A stretch of DNA of 64,000 bases from Vreelandella zhanjiangensis DSM 21076 (GTDB taxonomy: Bacteria; Pseudomonadota; Gammaproteobacteria; Pseudomonadales; Halomonadaceae): NCBI RefSeq assembly GCF_000377665.1, contig NZ_KB898650.1, positions 62,001-126,000 on the forward strand. Direction: 5' to 3'. The translations under genes and the position numbers were made by a program. Of the stretch, positions 45,250-54,601 are shown piece after piece (positions within the stretch are counted from its first letter, which is position 1; each line of letters opens with the position of its first letter). The notes below the pieces were generated by a model. The model ran no database searches and had not been told where the DNA came from. It saw only the letters and a list, made by a program, of their open reading frames with translations.

Positions 45250-45679
45250 TGATGGCAAACTGCCCCGCTACGAGACCGAACTGACGATACCGTTTCACGA
45301 TATCGACATGATGCAGGTGGCCTGGCACGGCCACTATGTACGCTACCTGGAAATTGCCCGCTGCGCGCTGCTCGATGCGCTCGATTACAACTACCCCCAA
45401 ATGCAGGCCTCAGGGTTTGCCTGGCCAGTGATCGATTTACGCCTGCGCTACGCGGCCCCGGTGCTATTCGCCCAGCGAATCGCAATCGAAGCGCGCCTGA
45501 GCGAGTGGGAGAACCGCCTCAAGATCGACTACACCATTCGCGATGCACACACACGCAAACGCCTGACGCGCGCCTGGAGCGTTCAGGTGGCCGTCGGAAT
45601 TGAAGACCGCGAAATGCGCCTGGAATCGCCCCCCGTTCTGCGGGAACGTCTGCTCGCCTGGCAGGAGGCCAATCAATGA
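45239..45679 (+). CDS. apeK: Acyl-CoA/ACP thioesterase, 4HBT hot-dog (ApeK-like)
   Basis: A 146-residue hot-dog thioesterase with the catalytic-acid region PFHDIDMMQVAWHGHYVRYLE (~18-37) and the core LRYAAPVLFAQRIAIEA. It may release or edit acyl chains on the ACPs. It overlaps the lyase stop by 11 bases and the LolA-like gene by 4. Confidence 0.85.
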   Translation: MTLDDGKLPRYETELTIPFHDIDMMQVAWHGHYVRYLEIARCALLDALDYNYPQMQASGFAWPVIDLRLRYAAPVLFAQRIAIEARLSEWENRLKIDYTIRDAHTRKRLTRAWSVQVAVGIEDREMRLESPPVLRERLLAWQEANQ

Positions 45680-46245
45680 TGCGCGCCATTAACCAAGCAG
45701 CCTTTTGTGCCCTTGCCCTCACCATGCTGGCCGCCAGCGCCACCGCGTGGGCGGCTCCTGACACTGACGAGCTTGCCGCACGTTTGGCCGACAATGCACC
45801 GCAGTGCGGGCGATTCGAGCAGACGCGCTGGCTAGCCGATCTCGATAGTCAGCTGGAAAGCCGTGGAACCTTTGAACATCAAGACGCGGGGCTTGTCTGG
45901 CAAACGACCTCCCCCCTCAATGACCGCGTGGTGCTGAGCGCGGACAACGACGAGCTGCCGATGGGTTTTCAGGCGGTCGCCCCGGTGCTTGATGGCCTGC
46001 TTTCAGGCGACTGGCAGGCGTTGGAGAGATACTTCGCCATCGAACTCAGCGGCACTCAAGATGAGTGGCAGGCCACGCTTACTCCCAGTGAAGCGAACAT
46101 CGCCCAACGGCTTGACCACCTGATGGTTCACGGCAACCAGCAGGTAGAGCGTGTCGAGATCGCGTTCACCAATGATGACCGCCTCGAGCTTGCCTTGAGC
46201 GGCGCGGATTGCGAGCGCCTTGAAGACGATAAGCACACACCGTGA
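45676..46245 (+). CDS. apeL: LolA-like periplasmic outer-membrane carrier (ApeL-like)
   Basis: A 189-residue exported protein with a signal peptide ending near AWA-APD. The mature part fits a LolA/LolB-like half-barrel: GRFEQTRWLADLDSQLESRG and GLVWQTTSPLNDRVVLS, then VERVEIAFTNDDRLELAL. Such proteins are proposed to carry the hydrophobic polyene lipid across the periplasm after the MMPL exporter. It overlaps both neighbours by 4 bases. Confidence 0.82.
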   Translation: MMRAINQAAFCALALTMLAASATAWAAPDTDELAARLADNAPQCGRFEQTRWLADLDSQLESRGTFEHQDAGLVWQTTSPLNDRVVLSADNDELPMGFQAVAPVLDGLLSGDWQALERYFAIELSGTQDEWQATLTPSEANIAQRLDHLMVHGNQQVERVEIAFTNDDRLELALSGADCERLEDDKHTP

Positions 46246-48539
46246 GTGAAGCAACGCGTCCCGGGCGCCTGGAGCGTCTGGCAGCTATCGGCTGGGCGGG
46301 GCTGCTGCTGGGCTGCGCTCTGCTCTTGGCTGGCCTGCTGAGCAAAGGCGCAGCGCTGGATACGCGCATCACTGCGCTGCTCCCGGAAACCCGGCAGGGA
46401 GCGCTGCTCGAACACGCCGAGCAGCGCTTGACGCAAGCCTTCGAGGACCGCTTCGTGCTGCTGGTGCAGGGCGAAGCGCCGGCTCGGCTGGTTGCGGATC
46501 TCAAGGTCCGCCTTGAACAATCGGCCAGCGTCACGGCCTTTGACGATGACATTCTGCACACCCCCGACAGCGACTTGTCAGCGTACCGTTATCGGCTGCT
46601 ATCGCCCTCGTTGGCCGCTGCCGATAACGACGCCTGGGTACAACGTGGTCTGCGACAGCTGTTCACGCCGGGAGGCGACGCGGACCCACGCCAGGACCCC
46701 TTTGGCCTGCTGGATGCTTGGCAGGACCAGCGCCTGGCTGGCCCCATTCGCCTGATCGACGGCCTGCCTGCCGTCAGGGATGACAACGCTGCCTGGTTCA
46801 TCGTCAGCGGCCAACTCACGGCCAGCCCCTACGACATGGGAATGCAGCAACGCCTTGGCACGGCGCTTGCGGAATTTAGCGATGCTCATCCAGACGCCGA
46901 GCTGCTGCGCAGCGGGCTGGTGTTTCACGCCGCCGCCGGTGCCGAGCAGGCCAAGCGCGAAACCTTGACTATCGGCATCGGCTCGCTGCTGGGTATCGCC
47001 TTGCTGCTCTGGATCACCTTTCGGCGCGGCTCGATACTGGCCAGCCTGTTGCTGCCGGTGGCGTGTGGCGTTCTGTTTGCGCTGCCCTTGACCTGGCTAT
47101 TGTTTGGTACGCTCAACCTTCTGACGCTGGCCTTTGGCGCCAGCTTGATCGGCATTGCGATAGATTACGCCCTGCATTTTCAATGCGCTCGCCAGCTGGC
47201 GCCCGAACAGCCGCTGGCCAGGCTTTGGCCGGGGCTATTACTCGGCCTGATATCAAGCCTCGTCGCCTATCTTGTCCAGCTTGCCACGCCGCTGCCGGGG
47301 CTGCGCCAGATGGCCACGTTCGTGGCGCTAGGCCTGATAGGTGCTTGGCTGACAGTACGCCTTTGGCTGCCGTGGTTCACCCCGCGCCCCCATGCCGCCA
47401 CCGCGCGTATTGCCACGCGGCTGAACCGCCTGCGTTTACCGCTTCACGCGCCCAGGTATTGGGGGCTGCTCGCCCTGCTTGGGGTTCTCGCAGTGGTCAT
47501 GATCGCCACGCGGCTGTCCGCTGACGATGATCTTCGCCAGCTCAATCCGTCACCTGCCGAGCTGATTACCGAGCAGCAACGCGTGCAGATACTGCTGGAT
47601 AGCCCGACCGCCAGCCGCTACCTGCTTGTCACCGCCGAGCAGGAAGGCGAACTATTGGAGCGCCTTGAAGTTCTGGACGCGGACCTTGCTGATTTAGAGG
47701 CGCAAGGGCACTTGACCCACTACCGCCACCTGGCCCAGGCGGTGCCCTCTAAAGCGACGCAAGACGCCAACCTTGAGCGCGTACGTCAGGCCTACCGTAA
47801 CGCTCTGCCCGAGCTGATCGCCCAGGCGGGCCTTCCCCCGGCCTTGCTGGAAACCGCGCAGCGCTCGCTTGAAAGCGTACCGCTGTTGACGATCACCACG
47901 TGGCTCGACACTCCGGTGGGGCAAGCCGATGCCATGCTCTGGCTAGACGCAGACGCCGATGACGAGCGTGCAGACATGGCGGCGCTGATAACGCTGGGCG
48001 ATGCCGACAGTACTGCTCAACAGGCACTGGCTCGCCTTGCTGCACCGGAATACGTTCTTTACCAGGACCGGGTGGCAACGTTATCCAGCCACTTGGCACA
48101 GCTCCGCGACCAGATCGCCCTGTGCCTGGCCATCGCCGTGGCGGGGCTTGCGATGATATTTGGCGTTCGCTATCGCGGGCGGGCCTGGCGCGTATTATTG
48201 CCGCCGCTGGGTGCTCTGCTGGCGACCCTGGCACTATTGAGTGCACTCAATATCGGGTTGACGCTTTTCCATCTGCTGGGGTTGCTGCTGGTACTGGGTA
48301 TCGGTCTTGATGCGGGCATCTTCAGCACGGAACACCCGGACAGCGCAGCCGTGTGGCTGGCCATTAGCCTGTCGTGTGCCTCGAGCCTTTTGGCCTTCGG
48401 CCTACTGGCGTTCAGTGCCACACCCGCGCTTCACTACCTGGGGCTGACCTGCCTCATTGGCCTTGCATCCGCGTGGGCGCTTGTGCCGTTTGCCAGGGCG
48501 GGCGCCCGGCCTCTCTCTTCTCGACAGGACACTCCCTGA
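46242..48539 (+). CDS. apeM: MMPL/RND-family exporter (ApeM-like)
   Basis: A 765-residue inner-membrane transporter with two halves of about six helices and two periplasmic loops, as in MMPL/RND lipid exporters. The first half has a hydrophobic run near RKG... LLLWITFRRGSILASLLL and the helix-4-like FGASLIGIAIDYALHF with an intramembrane Asp; the second repeats LLLVLGIGLDAGIF. It should use proton motive force to release the polyene lipid from the inner membrane. The start is GTG overlapping the LolA-like stop. Confidence 0.9.
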   Translation: MSEATRPGRLERLAAIGWAGLLLGCALLLAGLLSKGAALDTRITALLPETRQGALLEHAEQRLTQAFEDRFVLLVQGEAPARLVADLKVRLEQSASVTAFDDDILHTPDSDLSAYRYRLLSPSLAAADNDAWVQRGLRQLFTPGGDADPRQDPFGLLDAWQDQRLAGPIRLIDGLPAVRDDNAAWFIVSGQLTASPYDMGMQQRLGTALAEFSDAHPDAELLRSGLVFHAAAGAEQAKRETLTIGIGSLLGIALLLWITFRRGSILASLLLPVACGVLFALPLTWLLFGTLNLLTLAFGASLIGIAIDYALHFQCARQLAPEQPLARLWPGLLLGLISSLVAYLVQLATPLPGLRQMATFVALGLIGAWLTVRLWLPWFTPRPHAATARIATRLNRLRLPLHAPRYWGLLALLGVLAVVMIATRLSADDDLRQLNPSPAELITEQQRVQILLDSPTASRYLLVTAEQEGELLERLEVLDADLADLEAQGHLTHYRHLAQAVPSKATQDANLERVRQAYRNALPELIAQAGLPPALLETAQRSLESVPLLTITTWLDTPVGQADAMLWLDADADDERADMAALITLGDADSTAQQALARLAAPEYVLYQDRVATLSSHLAQLRDQIALCLAIAVAGLAMIFGVRYRGRAWRVLLPPLGALLATLALLSALNIGLTLFHLLGLLLVLGIGLDAGIFSTEHPDSAAVWLAISLSCASSLLAFGLLAFSATPALHYLGLTCLIGLASAWALVPFARAGARPLSSRQDTP

Positions 48540-49855
48540 TGGCGACAGAAGCAACACAGCACATGAAAGCTCAGTCTTTAAAACCCCAGCGTTTGGGAAC
48601 CCAAGACAGCTCCGATGTGGCCATCATCGGCGCTGGCCCTTCCGGCGCAGCGGCGGCGGCTTGGCTTGCAAAGCGGGGTCTGGATGTGCGGGTGATCGAG
48701 CGCAGCCGCTTTCCGCGCTTCTCCATCGGTGAAAGTTTATTGCCCCAGTGCATGGTGCATCTTGAGGCCTGTGGCCTGCTGGATGCCGCCAAGGCCGGCG
48801 GATTTCAAATCAAGAACGGGGCGGCCTTTACCTGGCGGGATCGCTATGCCGCCATCGATTTTCGCGACAAGTTCACGCCTGGCCCAGGCACCACGTGGCA
48901 AGTCGAACGCGCTGATTTCGACCAGCGTCTGATCGAAGGCGCTCGCCAACTGGGCGCCAAGGTTGAGTTTGATACCCGCGTTGAAGCCTTTGTCGCCGAC
49001 CCCGAACGGCCCAGCCTTACGTTGGTTGATGCCAACGGTGAGCAGCGCTCGTTACACGCGCGCTTTGTGCTCGATGCCAGTGGCTATGGGCGCGTCCTGG
49101 CGCGCCTCACCGGCCTTGCCCGCCCCTCAACACTTGAGTCACGCTGTGCGCTGTTTACGCATATCGAGGATCGCATCGACTGTTCGCGTTACGACCGCGA
49201 GAAGATCCTGATCGGTTTGCACCCTGAGCATCCCGGCATCTGGTACTGGCTGATTCCCTTCAAGAATGGACGGGCATCAGTCGGCGTCGTGGGTGACCGG
49301 GCAACGCTGGAGGCCGCCGGCGTCAATGACGATGAACGCCTATGGCATTTCATCCGTGCCGAACCGATGCTCGCCGAACTGCTGGTCAATGCGAGCGCCA
49401 CGCGTGACATTGGCCGCCTGGAAGGGTATTCAGCAGATGTCGAGCAGCTGCACGGCCCCGGTTTCGCCCTACTGGGTAACGCGGGCGAATTTCTTGACCC
49501 GGTTTTCTCTTCAGGCGTGACTATCGCCCTGGATTCGGCCCTGCGTGCCGCTCCCCTGGTCGAGCGCCAGCTCGCCGGTGAACACATCGATTGGGATAGC
49601 CAGTTCGAACAGCCCCTACGACGCGGTGTCGCCACCTTCCGCGAATTTGTCGACGCCTGGTACGATGGCCGCTTACCGCGGATCATCTTCAATGACCAGC
49701 AGATACCGCGCATACGCACCATGATCAGCTCAGTGCTCGCCGGCTACGCCTGGGATGAAGAAAACCCGTTCGTTGCCGCCAGCCGTCGACGGTTAAACAG
49801 CCTGGCAGAGGCCTGTACCGATATGCCCCGCCATAGCGCAGGAAAGGACGAATGA
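48539..49855 (+). CDS. FAD-dependent oxidoreductase, flavin halogenase-like
   Basis: A 438-residue flavoprotein. The FAD fingerprint GAGPSG is at 31-36 (VAIIGAGPSGAAAAAW), with RFSIGESLLPQCM next and GFALLGNAGEFLDPVFSSGV as the second FAD motif. A WxWxIP motif (WYWLIP, 235-240) is present, a known marker of flavin-dependent halogenases. This could mean chlorination or bromination of the aromatic ring, as in xanthomonadins and flexirubins, but the same fold also serves hydroxylases and dehydrogenases. ATG at 48539 overlaps the exporter stop (TGATG). A frame starting at 48374 is an artefact. Confidence 0.78.
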   Translation: MATEATQHMKAQSLKPQRLGTQDSSDVAIIGAGPSGAAAAAWLAKRGLDVRVIERSRFPRFSIGESLLPQCMVHLEACGLLDAAKAGGFQIKNGAAFTWRDRYAAIDFRDKFTPGPGTTWQVERADFDQRLIEGARQLGAKVEFDTRVEAFVADPERPSLTLVDANGEQRSLHARFVLDASGYGRVLARLTGLARPSTLESRCALFTHIEDRIDCSRYDREKILIGLHPEHPGIWYWLIPFKNGRASVGVVGDRATLEAAGVNDDERLWHFIRAEPMLAELLVNASATRDIGRLEGYSADVEQLHGPGFALLGNAGEFLDPVFSSGVTIALDSALRAAPLVERQLAGEHIDWDSQFEQPLRRGVATFREFVDAWYDGRLPRIIFNDQQIPRIRTMISSVLAGYAWDEENPFVAASRRRLNSLAEACTDMPRHSAGKDE

Positions 49856-50424
49856 CCATGACGTTATCGCGCTTCGTGTATCAGTCAGGATTGATTATCG
49901 CCGCCCTATTAGTGCTGGTCGGCTGTGCCGGACAGCCGGTGGCGACCGTGCCCAGCCTTGCGACACTGCCGGAGATGGAAACGCAGCGGCAGCGCCTGAC
50001 GTTCGAACATGATGACCAGCGCCATGAGATGATTGGCGTTCTGCGCCACGACGACAAGGCGTTGCGCCTGGCCATACTAAGCCCACAAGGCCAGCGCCTG
50101 CTGACCCTGATACACGACGACAGCGGCAGCCGCTTTCTACAGGATGCGGCCTTTGAGCCGCCCTTTACCGCCGAGTGGCTGGCTAGCCGTTTGAGCTGGA
50201 ACCTGTGGCCCGCGCCTGCTATTGACCAAGCCTTTGAGTCCAACGCCTGGTCACTGCAAGAAGATGAGACGGGCCGCACGATCCGCTATCGACAGCGCGT
50301 CGTCGCACGGATCAGCGGCAACCCGGCATGCACGTTAATTGACGACGTCGAGGCAGGTTACCGCCTGTATATCATGCCCCTTAGTGACACCGACCAGACA
50401 GCCGCCCCATGTTTAACCCCTTGA
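49852..50424 (+). CDS. apeN: DUF3261 lipoprotein (ApeN-like)
   Basis: A 190-residue lipoprotein with a signal peptide and lipobox (LLVLVGCAGQP). The mature part is mainly beta with TFEHDDQRHEMIGVLRHDD and RLAILSPQGQRLLTLIHDD, in line with the DUF3261 family found in aryl polyene operons; it resembles LolB-type outer-membrane receptors in layout. It may accept the polyene lipid at the outer membrane. It overlaps both neighbours. Confidence 0.8.
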   Translation: MTMTLSRFVYQSGLIIAALLVLVGCAGQPVATVPSLATLPEMETQRQRLTFEHDDQRHEMIGVLRHDDKALRLAILSPQGQRLLTLIHDDSGSRFLQDAAFEPPFTAEWLASRLSWNLWPAPAIDQAFESNAWSLQEDETGRTIRYRQRVVARISGNPACTLIDDVEAGYRLYIMPLSDTDQTAAPCLTP

Positions 50425-51602
50425 TAGCGTCTCAGATGCCTCCTTGTCGCCTTCTGCCACCGGCCCTGGTCTGTTCGATCGGTGACGATCTGGCAACCAT
50501 TGCCGATGCCCTGTTCACTGGCCGTCGTGGGCTTGAGTATGACGACGTGTTTACCCTCGGGCGGCCTTTACCGCTAGGCCGAGTCACGACCTCCCTGCCC
50601 GATGCTCAGACACTGCCGCCAGCGCACCGCTCGCGCAATAACCAGCTGTTGGCTGCCGCTTTGGCGCAATTGGCACCGACGCTTGAGGCTTTTCGCAAGC
50701 GGCGCCCCCAGGCGCGTATCGGCGTGGTGCTCGGCACCAGTACCTCCGGCATCGGCGAAACCGAAACGGCGCTGGCTGAGCGTCAGCGCGAAGGCCACTG
50801 GCCCGACGACTTTCATTACCAGCGCCACGAAATTGGCTCGCCGGCCCGGTTCGTTGCCGAGTGGCTCGGCCTGGACGGGCCAGCCTACACGCTCTCTACC
50901 GCCTGTACGTCGAGTGCGCGTGCCCTGGCAAGCGCCAAACGCCTGCTGGCGAGCGGCGCGTGCGATGCGGTCATCGCCGGAGGGGCTGACAGTCTTTGCG
51001 GGTTGACCGTCAACGGGTTTGCCTCGCTTGAGGCGCTTAGCGACCGCCCGTCTCAGCCTTTCGCGGCCGAGCGTGACGGTATCAACCTTGGAGAAGCCGC
51101 CGCGCTGTTTCTGGTGACGCCGGAAACCGGCGGTATTCAGCTCAGTGGCTATGGTGAAAGCAGCGATGCTTACCATATTTCCGCCCCACGGCCAGATGGC
51201 CAAGGTGCCATTCAGGCGATGCAAGCGGCGCTTGCCATGGCCAAGCTGCCCGCCACGGCCATTGATTATCTCAACCTGCACGGCACCGCCACGCGCCAGA
51301 ACGACAGCATGGAAGCCAAGGCAGTCGCAACGCTTTTCGGCAGTACGTTACCGTGCAGTTCAACGAAGGCCCTGACCGGGCACACACTGGGCGCCTGCGG
51401 CGCGCTCGAAGCGGCGTTCTGCTGGCTGACGCTCAAGGAGGGCCGCCTGCCGCCCCAGGTTCACGATAGTGCCGTCGACCCAGAACTTGCGTTACTGAAT
51501 TACGCCAAGACGACGACTCACCAAGGCCGTCGCGCGATCAGCAATGCCTTCGCGTTCGGGGGTAATAACATCGCCTTGTTGCTGGAACGTTTCAATGAAT
51601 GA
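50409..51602 (+). CDS. apeO: Beta-ketoacyl-ACP synthase (ApeO-like)
   Basis: A 397-residue type II PKS/FAS ketosynthase with an intact active site: Cys166 in TACTSSARAL, His291 in LHGTATRQND, Lys320 and His325 in TKALTGHTLGACGALEA. It condenses malonyl-ACP with the aryl or polyenoyl starter to extend the chain, together with the short chain-length-factor protein encoded at the start of the operon. The start may be ATG at 50409 or 50436. It overlaps the previous stop by 16 bases. Confidence 0.92.
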   Translation: MFNPLIASQMPPCRLLPPALVCSIGDDLATIADALFTGRRGLEYDDVFTLGRPLPLGRVTTSLPDAQTLPPAHRSRNNQLLAAALAQLAPTLEAFRKRRPQARIGVVLGTSTSGIGETETALAERQREGHWPDDFHYQRHEIGSPARFVAEWLGLDGPAYTLSTACTSSARALASAKRLLASGACDAVIAGGADSLCGLTVNGFASLEALSDRPSQPFAAERDGINLGEAAALFLVTPETGGIQLSGYGESSDAYHISAPRPDGQGAIQAMQAALAMAKLPATAIDYLNLHGTATRQNDSMEAKAVATLFGSTLPCSSTKALTGHTLGACGALEAAFCWLTLKEGRLPPQVHDSAVDPELALLNYAKTTTHQGRRAISNAFAFGGNNIALLLERFNE

Positions 51603-52089
51603 TTCACTTATGCCCGCACGGCTTGACCTGCCCTGCGATATCGCGCCGTACGTGCCACACCGCCTGGGCATGTGCCTTCTGGATACGCTACTGGCCGTGG
51701 GTGACGAACATCTGCATGCCCGCGTCGTCCCCCAACCCGACAACCTGTTCGCCACGCCAGACGGCATTCCCGGCTGGGTCGGGTTAGAGTGGCTTGCCCA
51801 GGCCGTTGCCGCGTGGGCGGGTGTGCAGTCGGTTACGTCAGGCGATACGCCGAAAATCGGCTTTTTACTCGGCACGCGCCGTTATCAGTGCCAGCAGCCG
51901 TTTTTCCCCTTCGATCAGCCAATACGTATCGAAGTGGAGCTCGATTTTCGGGCAGATAATGGCCTGGGCGCGTTTCAGGGGCGCTTGCTAGATGCTCAGC
52001 AACAGCTGATCGCTAACGCCACACTCAACGTGTTTCAGCCCGATTCGCAACAGGCGCTGGAAATGATGCAACAAGGGAGCACCCAATGA
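51595..52089 (+). CDS. apeP: ApeP-family hot-dog dehydratase
   Basis: A 164-residue hot-dog protein with the catalytic-type His in YVPHRLGMCLLD (~20) and GIPGWVGLEWLAQAVAAWAG as the central helix, then GFLLGTRRYQC. This is the ApeP type of 3-hydroxyacyl-ACP dehydratase, a partner of the ApeI type fused to the ligase. It forms a double bond after each extension. ATG at 51595 overlaps the ketosynthase stop by 8 bases; a longer frame starting at 51544 is inside that gene. Confidence 0.85.
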   Translation: MNDSLMPARLDLPCDIAPYVPHRLGMCLLDTLLAVGDEHLHARVVPQPDNLFATPDGIPGWVGLEWLAQAVAAWAGVQSVTSGDTPKIGFLLGTRRYQCQQPFFPFDQPIRIEVELDFRADNGLGAFQGRLLDAQQQLIANATLNVFQPDSQQALEMMQQGSTQ

Positions 52090-52811
52090 CGAATACCATC
52101 CTGGTTACCGGTTCAAGCCGCGGTATCGGCCACGCTATCGCTTTGCGCCTGGCGCGGGATGGCTTCGATATCGTCGTACATTGCCGCCAGCGTCAGGCAG
52201 AGGCAAAAGCCGTCGCAGACCAGATTCGTGATATGGGCCGCAATGCCCGCGTGCTGTGCTTTGATGTTGCCGACAGGGCCGCGGCGCAGCAGGCGCTGGA
52301 CGCCGATATCGAAGCGCATGGCGCCTACTATGGCGTTGTCTGCAATGCAGGCATTACCGCCGATGGCGCCTTCCCCGCGCTCTCTGATGAGGATTGGGAC
52401 AGCGTGATCCACACCAACCTCGACGGCTTCTACAACGTCGTGAAACCTCTCGTCATGCCGATGATTCGCCGCCGGGCACCCGGGCGCATCGTCGTGATGT
52501 CCTCGGTTTCAGGCATGATGGGCAACCGTGGCCAGGTCAACTACAGCGCTGCCAAGGCCGGGCTGATCGGCGCCATGAAAGCCTTGGCCGTGGAGCTGGC
52601 TAAACGCCGCATAACGGTCAACTGCGTTGCCCCAGGGTTGATCGATACCGACATGACCGACGACCTGGTTACCGAGGAGGCGCTCAAGCTGATTCCCATG
52701 CGCCGCACCGGCACCAGCGAAGAAGTCGCGGCCACGGTGGGCTTTCTATGCTCAGGCGATGCCGGCTATATCACGCGGCAGGTGTTCGCCGTCAACGGAG
52801 GAATGTGCTGA
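52086..52811 (+). CDS. apeQ: 3-ketoacyl-ACP reductase, FabG-like (ApeQ)
   Basis: A 241-residue short-chain dehydrogenase with the NADPH motif GSSRGIG (9-15), NAG (87-89), catalytic Ser140 and the YxxxK pair Tyr153 and Lys157 (YSAAK). It reduces the beta-keto group in each elongation cycle. It overlaps the dehydratase stop by 4 bases and the next gene by 1. Confidence 0.94.
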   Translation: MTNTILVTGSSRGIGHAIALRLARDGFDIVVHCRQRQAEAKAVADQIRDMGRNARVLCFDVADRAAAQQALDADIEAHGAYYGVVCNAGITADGAFPALSDEDWDSVIHTNLDGFYNVVKPLVMPMIRRRAPGRIVVMSSVSGMMGNRGQVNYSAAKAGLIGAMKALAVELAKRRITVNCVAPGLIDTDMTDDLVTEEALKLIPMRRTGTSEEVAATVGFLCSGDAGYITRQVFAVNGGMC

Positions 52812-54070
52812 TGGCAAGCAATGCACAACGCCAGGACAAGCTGGGGCACCGAGTGGTAGTGACCGGCATGGCCGGCTTCTCGCCTATCGGCAACGACTGG
52901 CCAAGCATGAAGGCACGCCTTGAGCGCTTGCAAAACGGCGTTATCCACATGGATGACTGGGAATGCTATGACGGCCTCAATACGCGCCTGGGTGCTCCGG
53001 TACGCGACTTTAACTTGCCTGCTCACTATCATCGCCGGGCGCTGCGCAGCATGGGCCGGGGCGCGCAGATGGCCACGCGTGCCAGTGAGCTGGCGCTGGA
53101 AGATGCAGGCCTGCTGGATACGCCGCTCTTAGGCAGCGGCCAGATGGGGATCGCGTACGGCGCCTCCGCAGGGGAACCCGATGCCGTCGCCGACTTTGGC
53201 AACATGTTGATCAATAAGTCGACCGATGGCCTGAACGCCAACTCCTATATTCGCATGATGGCCCACACCGCACCGGTCAATATCGGCGTTTTTCTCGGGG
53301 TGCGCGGACGGATCTATACCACCTCAAGTGCCTGCACGTCTGGCAGCCAAGGCATTGGCTATGCTTATGAAGCCATACGTTTTGGACGCCAGACCGCCAT
53401 GATCGCGGGCGGCTGCGAGGAGCTTTCGGCTTCCGAGGCGGCCGTCTTCGATACGCTATTTGCCACCAGCACGCTCAATGACGCGCCACACACCTCGCCG
53501 CGCCCCTTTGACGCCGAACGCGACGGCCTGGTGATCGGAGAAGGGGCAGGCACGCTGATTCTTGAGGAGCTGGAGCACGCCCAGGCTCGGGGAGCCACCA
53601 TTCACGCCGAGCTTGTGGGCTTTGGCACCAACAGCGATGGCCGCCACGTTACCCAGCCGGATGCCAGCGTCATGGAGCAGGCGATACGCCAGGCACTGGA
53701 GGATGCAAATTTGCAGCCCGAGCAAATTGGTTATGTCAGCGCCCACGGCACGGCCACCGAGCGGGGCGATATTGCCGAGAGCCATGCAACACACGCGGTG
53801 TTCGGTTCAAACCTGCCGATTAGCGCTTTCAAAAGCTTCACCGGCCACACGCTGGGCGCCTGCGGTGCGCTGGAAGCCTGGGTGGCCATCAAGATGATGC
53901 AGGAAGGCTGGTTTCACGGCACCGCCAATCTTGACCGACTTGATGACGCCTGTGCAGAACTCGACTACTTGAACGGCTCAGGACGACACATGCAGTGTGA
54001 CTACGTCATGAGCAATAACTTTGCTTTTGGAGGCATCAACACCTCGTTGATCTTCCGCCGCTGGCCCTGA
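52811..54070 (+). CDS. apeR: Beta-ketoacyl-ACP synthase (ApeR-like)
   Basis: A 419-residue ketosynthase of the FabF type with Cys175 in SSACTSGSQGIG, His312 in SAHGTATERGD, and Lys341 and His346 in FKSFTGHTLGACGALEA. It is distinct from the other ketosynthase and may do the first condensation onto the aryl starter. ATG at 52811 overlaps the FabG stop (TGATG); a frame to 52748 lies inside that gene. An 84-base gap follows, the largest in the operon so far. Confidence 0.92.
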   Translation: MASNAQRQDKLGHRVVVTGMAGFSPIGNDWPSMKARLERLQNGVIHMDDWECYDGLNTRLGAPVRDFNLPAHYHRRALRSMGRGAQMATRASELALEDAGLLDTPLLGSGQMGIAYGASAGEPDAVADFGNMLINKSTDGLNANSYIRMMAHTAPVNIGVFLGVRGRIYTTSSACTSGSQGIGYAYEAIRFGRQTAMIAGGCEELSASEAAVFDTLFATSTLNDAPHTSPRPFDAERDGLVIGEGAGTLILEELEHAQARGATIHAELVGFGTNSDGRHVTQPDASVMEQAIRQALEDANLQPEQIGYVSAHGTATERGDIAESHATHAVFGSNLPISAFKSFTGHTLGACGALEAWVAIKMMQEGWFHGTANLDRLDDACAELDYLNGSGRHMQCDYVMSNNFAFGGINTSLIFRRWP

Positions 54071-54154
54071 TATCGCTTACGACTCAGTGCCACTCTCGTT
54101 GCCTGATATCAGGCATTATCTACCCAGAACTATCTACCCAGAAGGAACGCTAAA

Positions 54155-54601
54155 ATGAGCCGAGGAATGATGTTGATAGGGGTGCTGCTAGGCGCTCTAC
54201 TCGTAAGCACGACGAGCCATGCGCGCGACACGACACACATGCTCTCCATCGAAGACGCAATGAACACGCCCGATGCGAGAGCACGGCTCGATTCCAATAT
54301 TCAATTTATCTTTGGCGACACCCCGCACGGCGAGATTACCGCCGAGCATGGTCCTGCCGTCACAAATAAAAAGACCAATGCCTTCAACAAGTCTGATGTA
54401 GAAGCCTGCGAGTGGGTCATGCTCTCGGCGCTGCTCAGCTTGCAAGACCGTGTCAGAGCAGAAGGCGGTAATGCGGTTGTTAATATTGAAAGTTTCTATG
54501 ACCGCCGCCCGATGTCCTCAACCAGTGAGTACGAGTGCCATGCGGGCGCCATCATGGCCGGTGTCGTGCTGCGAGGTGATGTTGTCACGCTAGCCGACTA
54601 A
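54155..54601 (+). CDS. Small exported protein, YbjQ-like C-terminal segment
   Basis: A 148-residue protein with a signal peptide (cleavage near SHA-RDT). It contains CEWVMLSALLSLQDRVRAEGGNAVVNIESF and a C-terminal ECHAGAIMAGVVLRGDV, with a pair of Cys that could form a disulfide. Proteins of this type are sometimes named excinuclease ATPase subunit, a misnomer because no ATPase motif is visible. It shares the G-NAVV turn with the lipoprotein at 37005. Function is unknown. It directly overlaps the phosphopantetheinyl transferase start by 1 base. Confidence 0.6.
   Translation: MSRGMMLIGVLLGALLVSTTSHARDTTHMLSIEDAMNTPDARARLDSNIQFIFGDTPHGEITAEHGPAVTNKKTNAFNKSDVEACEWVMLSALLSLQDRVRAEGGNAVVNIESFYDRRPMSSTSEYECHAGAIMAGVVLRGDVVTLAD

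Noticed and set aside
48374-48538. 55-codon N-terminal extension of the flavoprotein
   Set aside because: It lies inside the exporter gene; ATG at 48539 overlaps the exporter stop as elsewhere in the operon.
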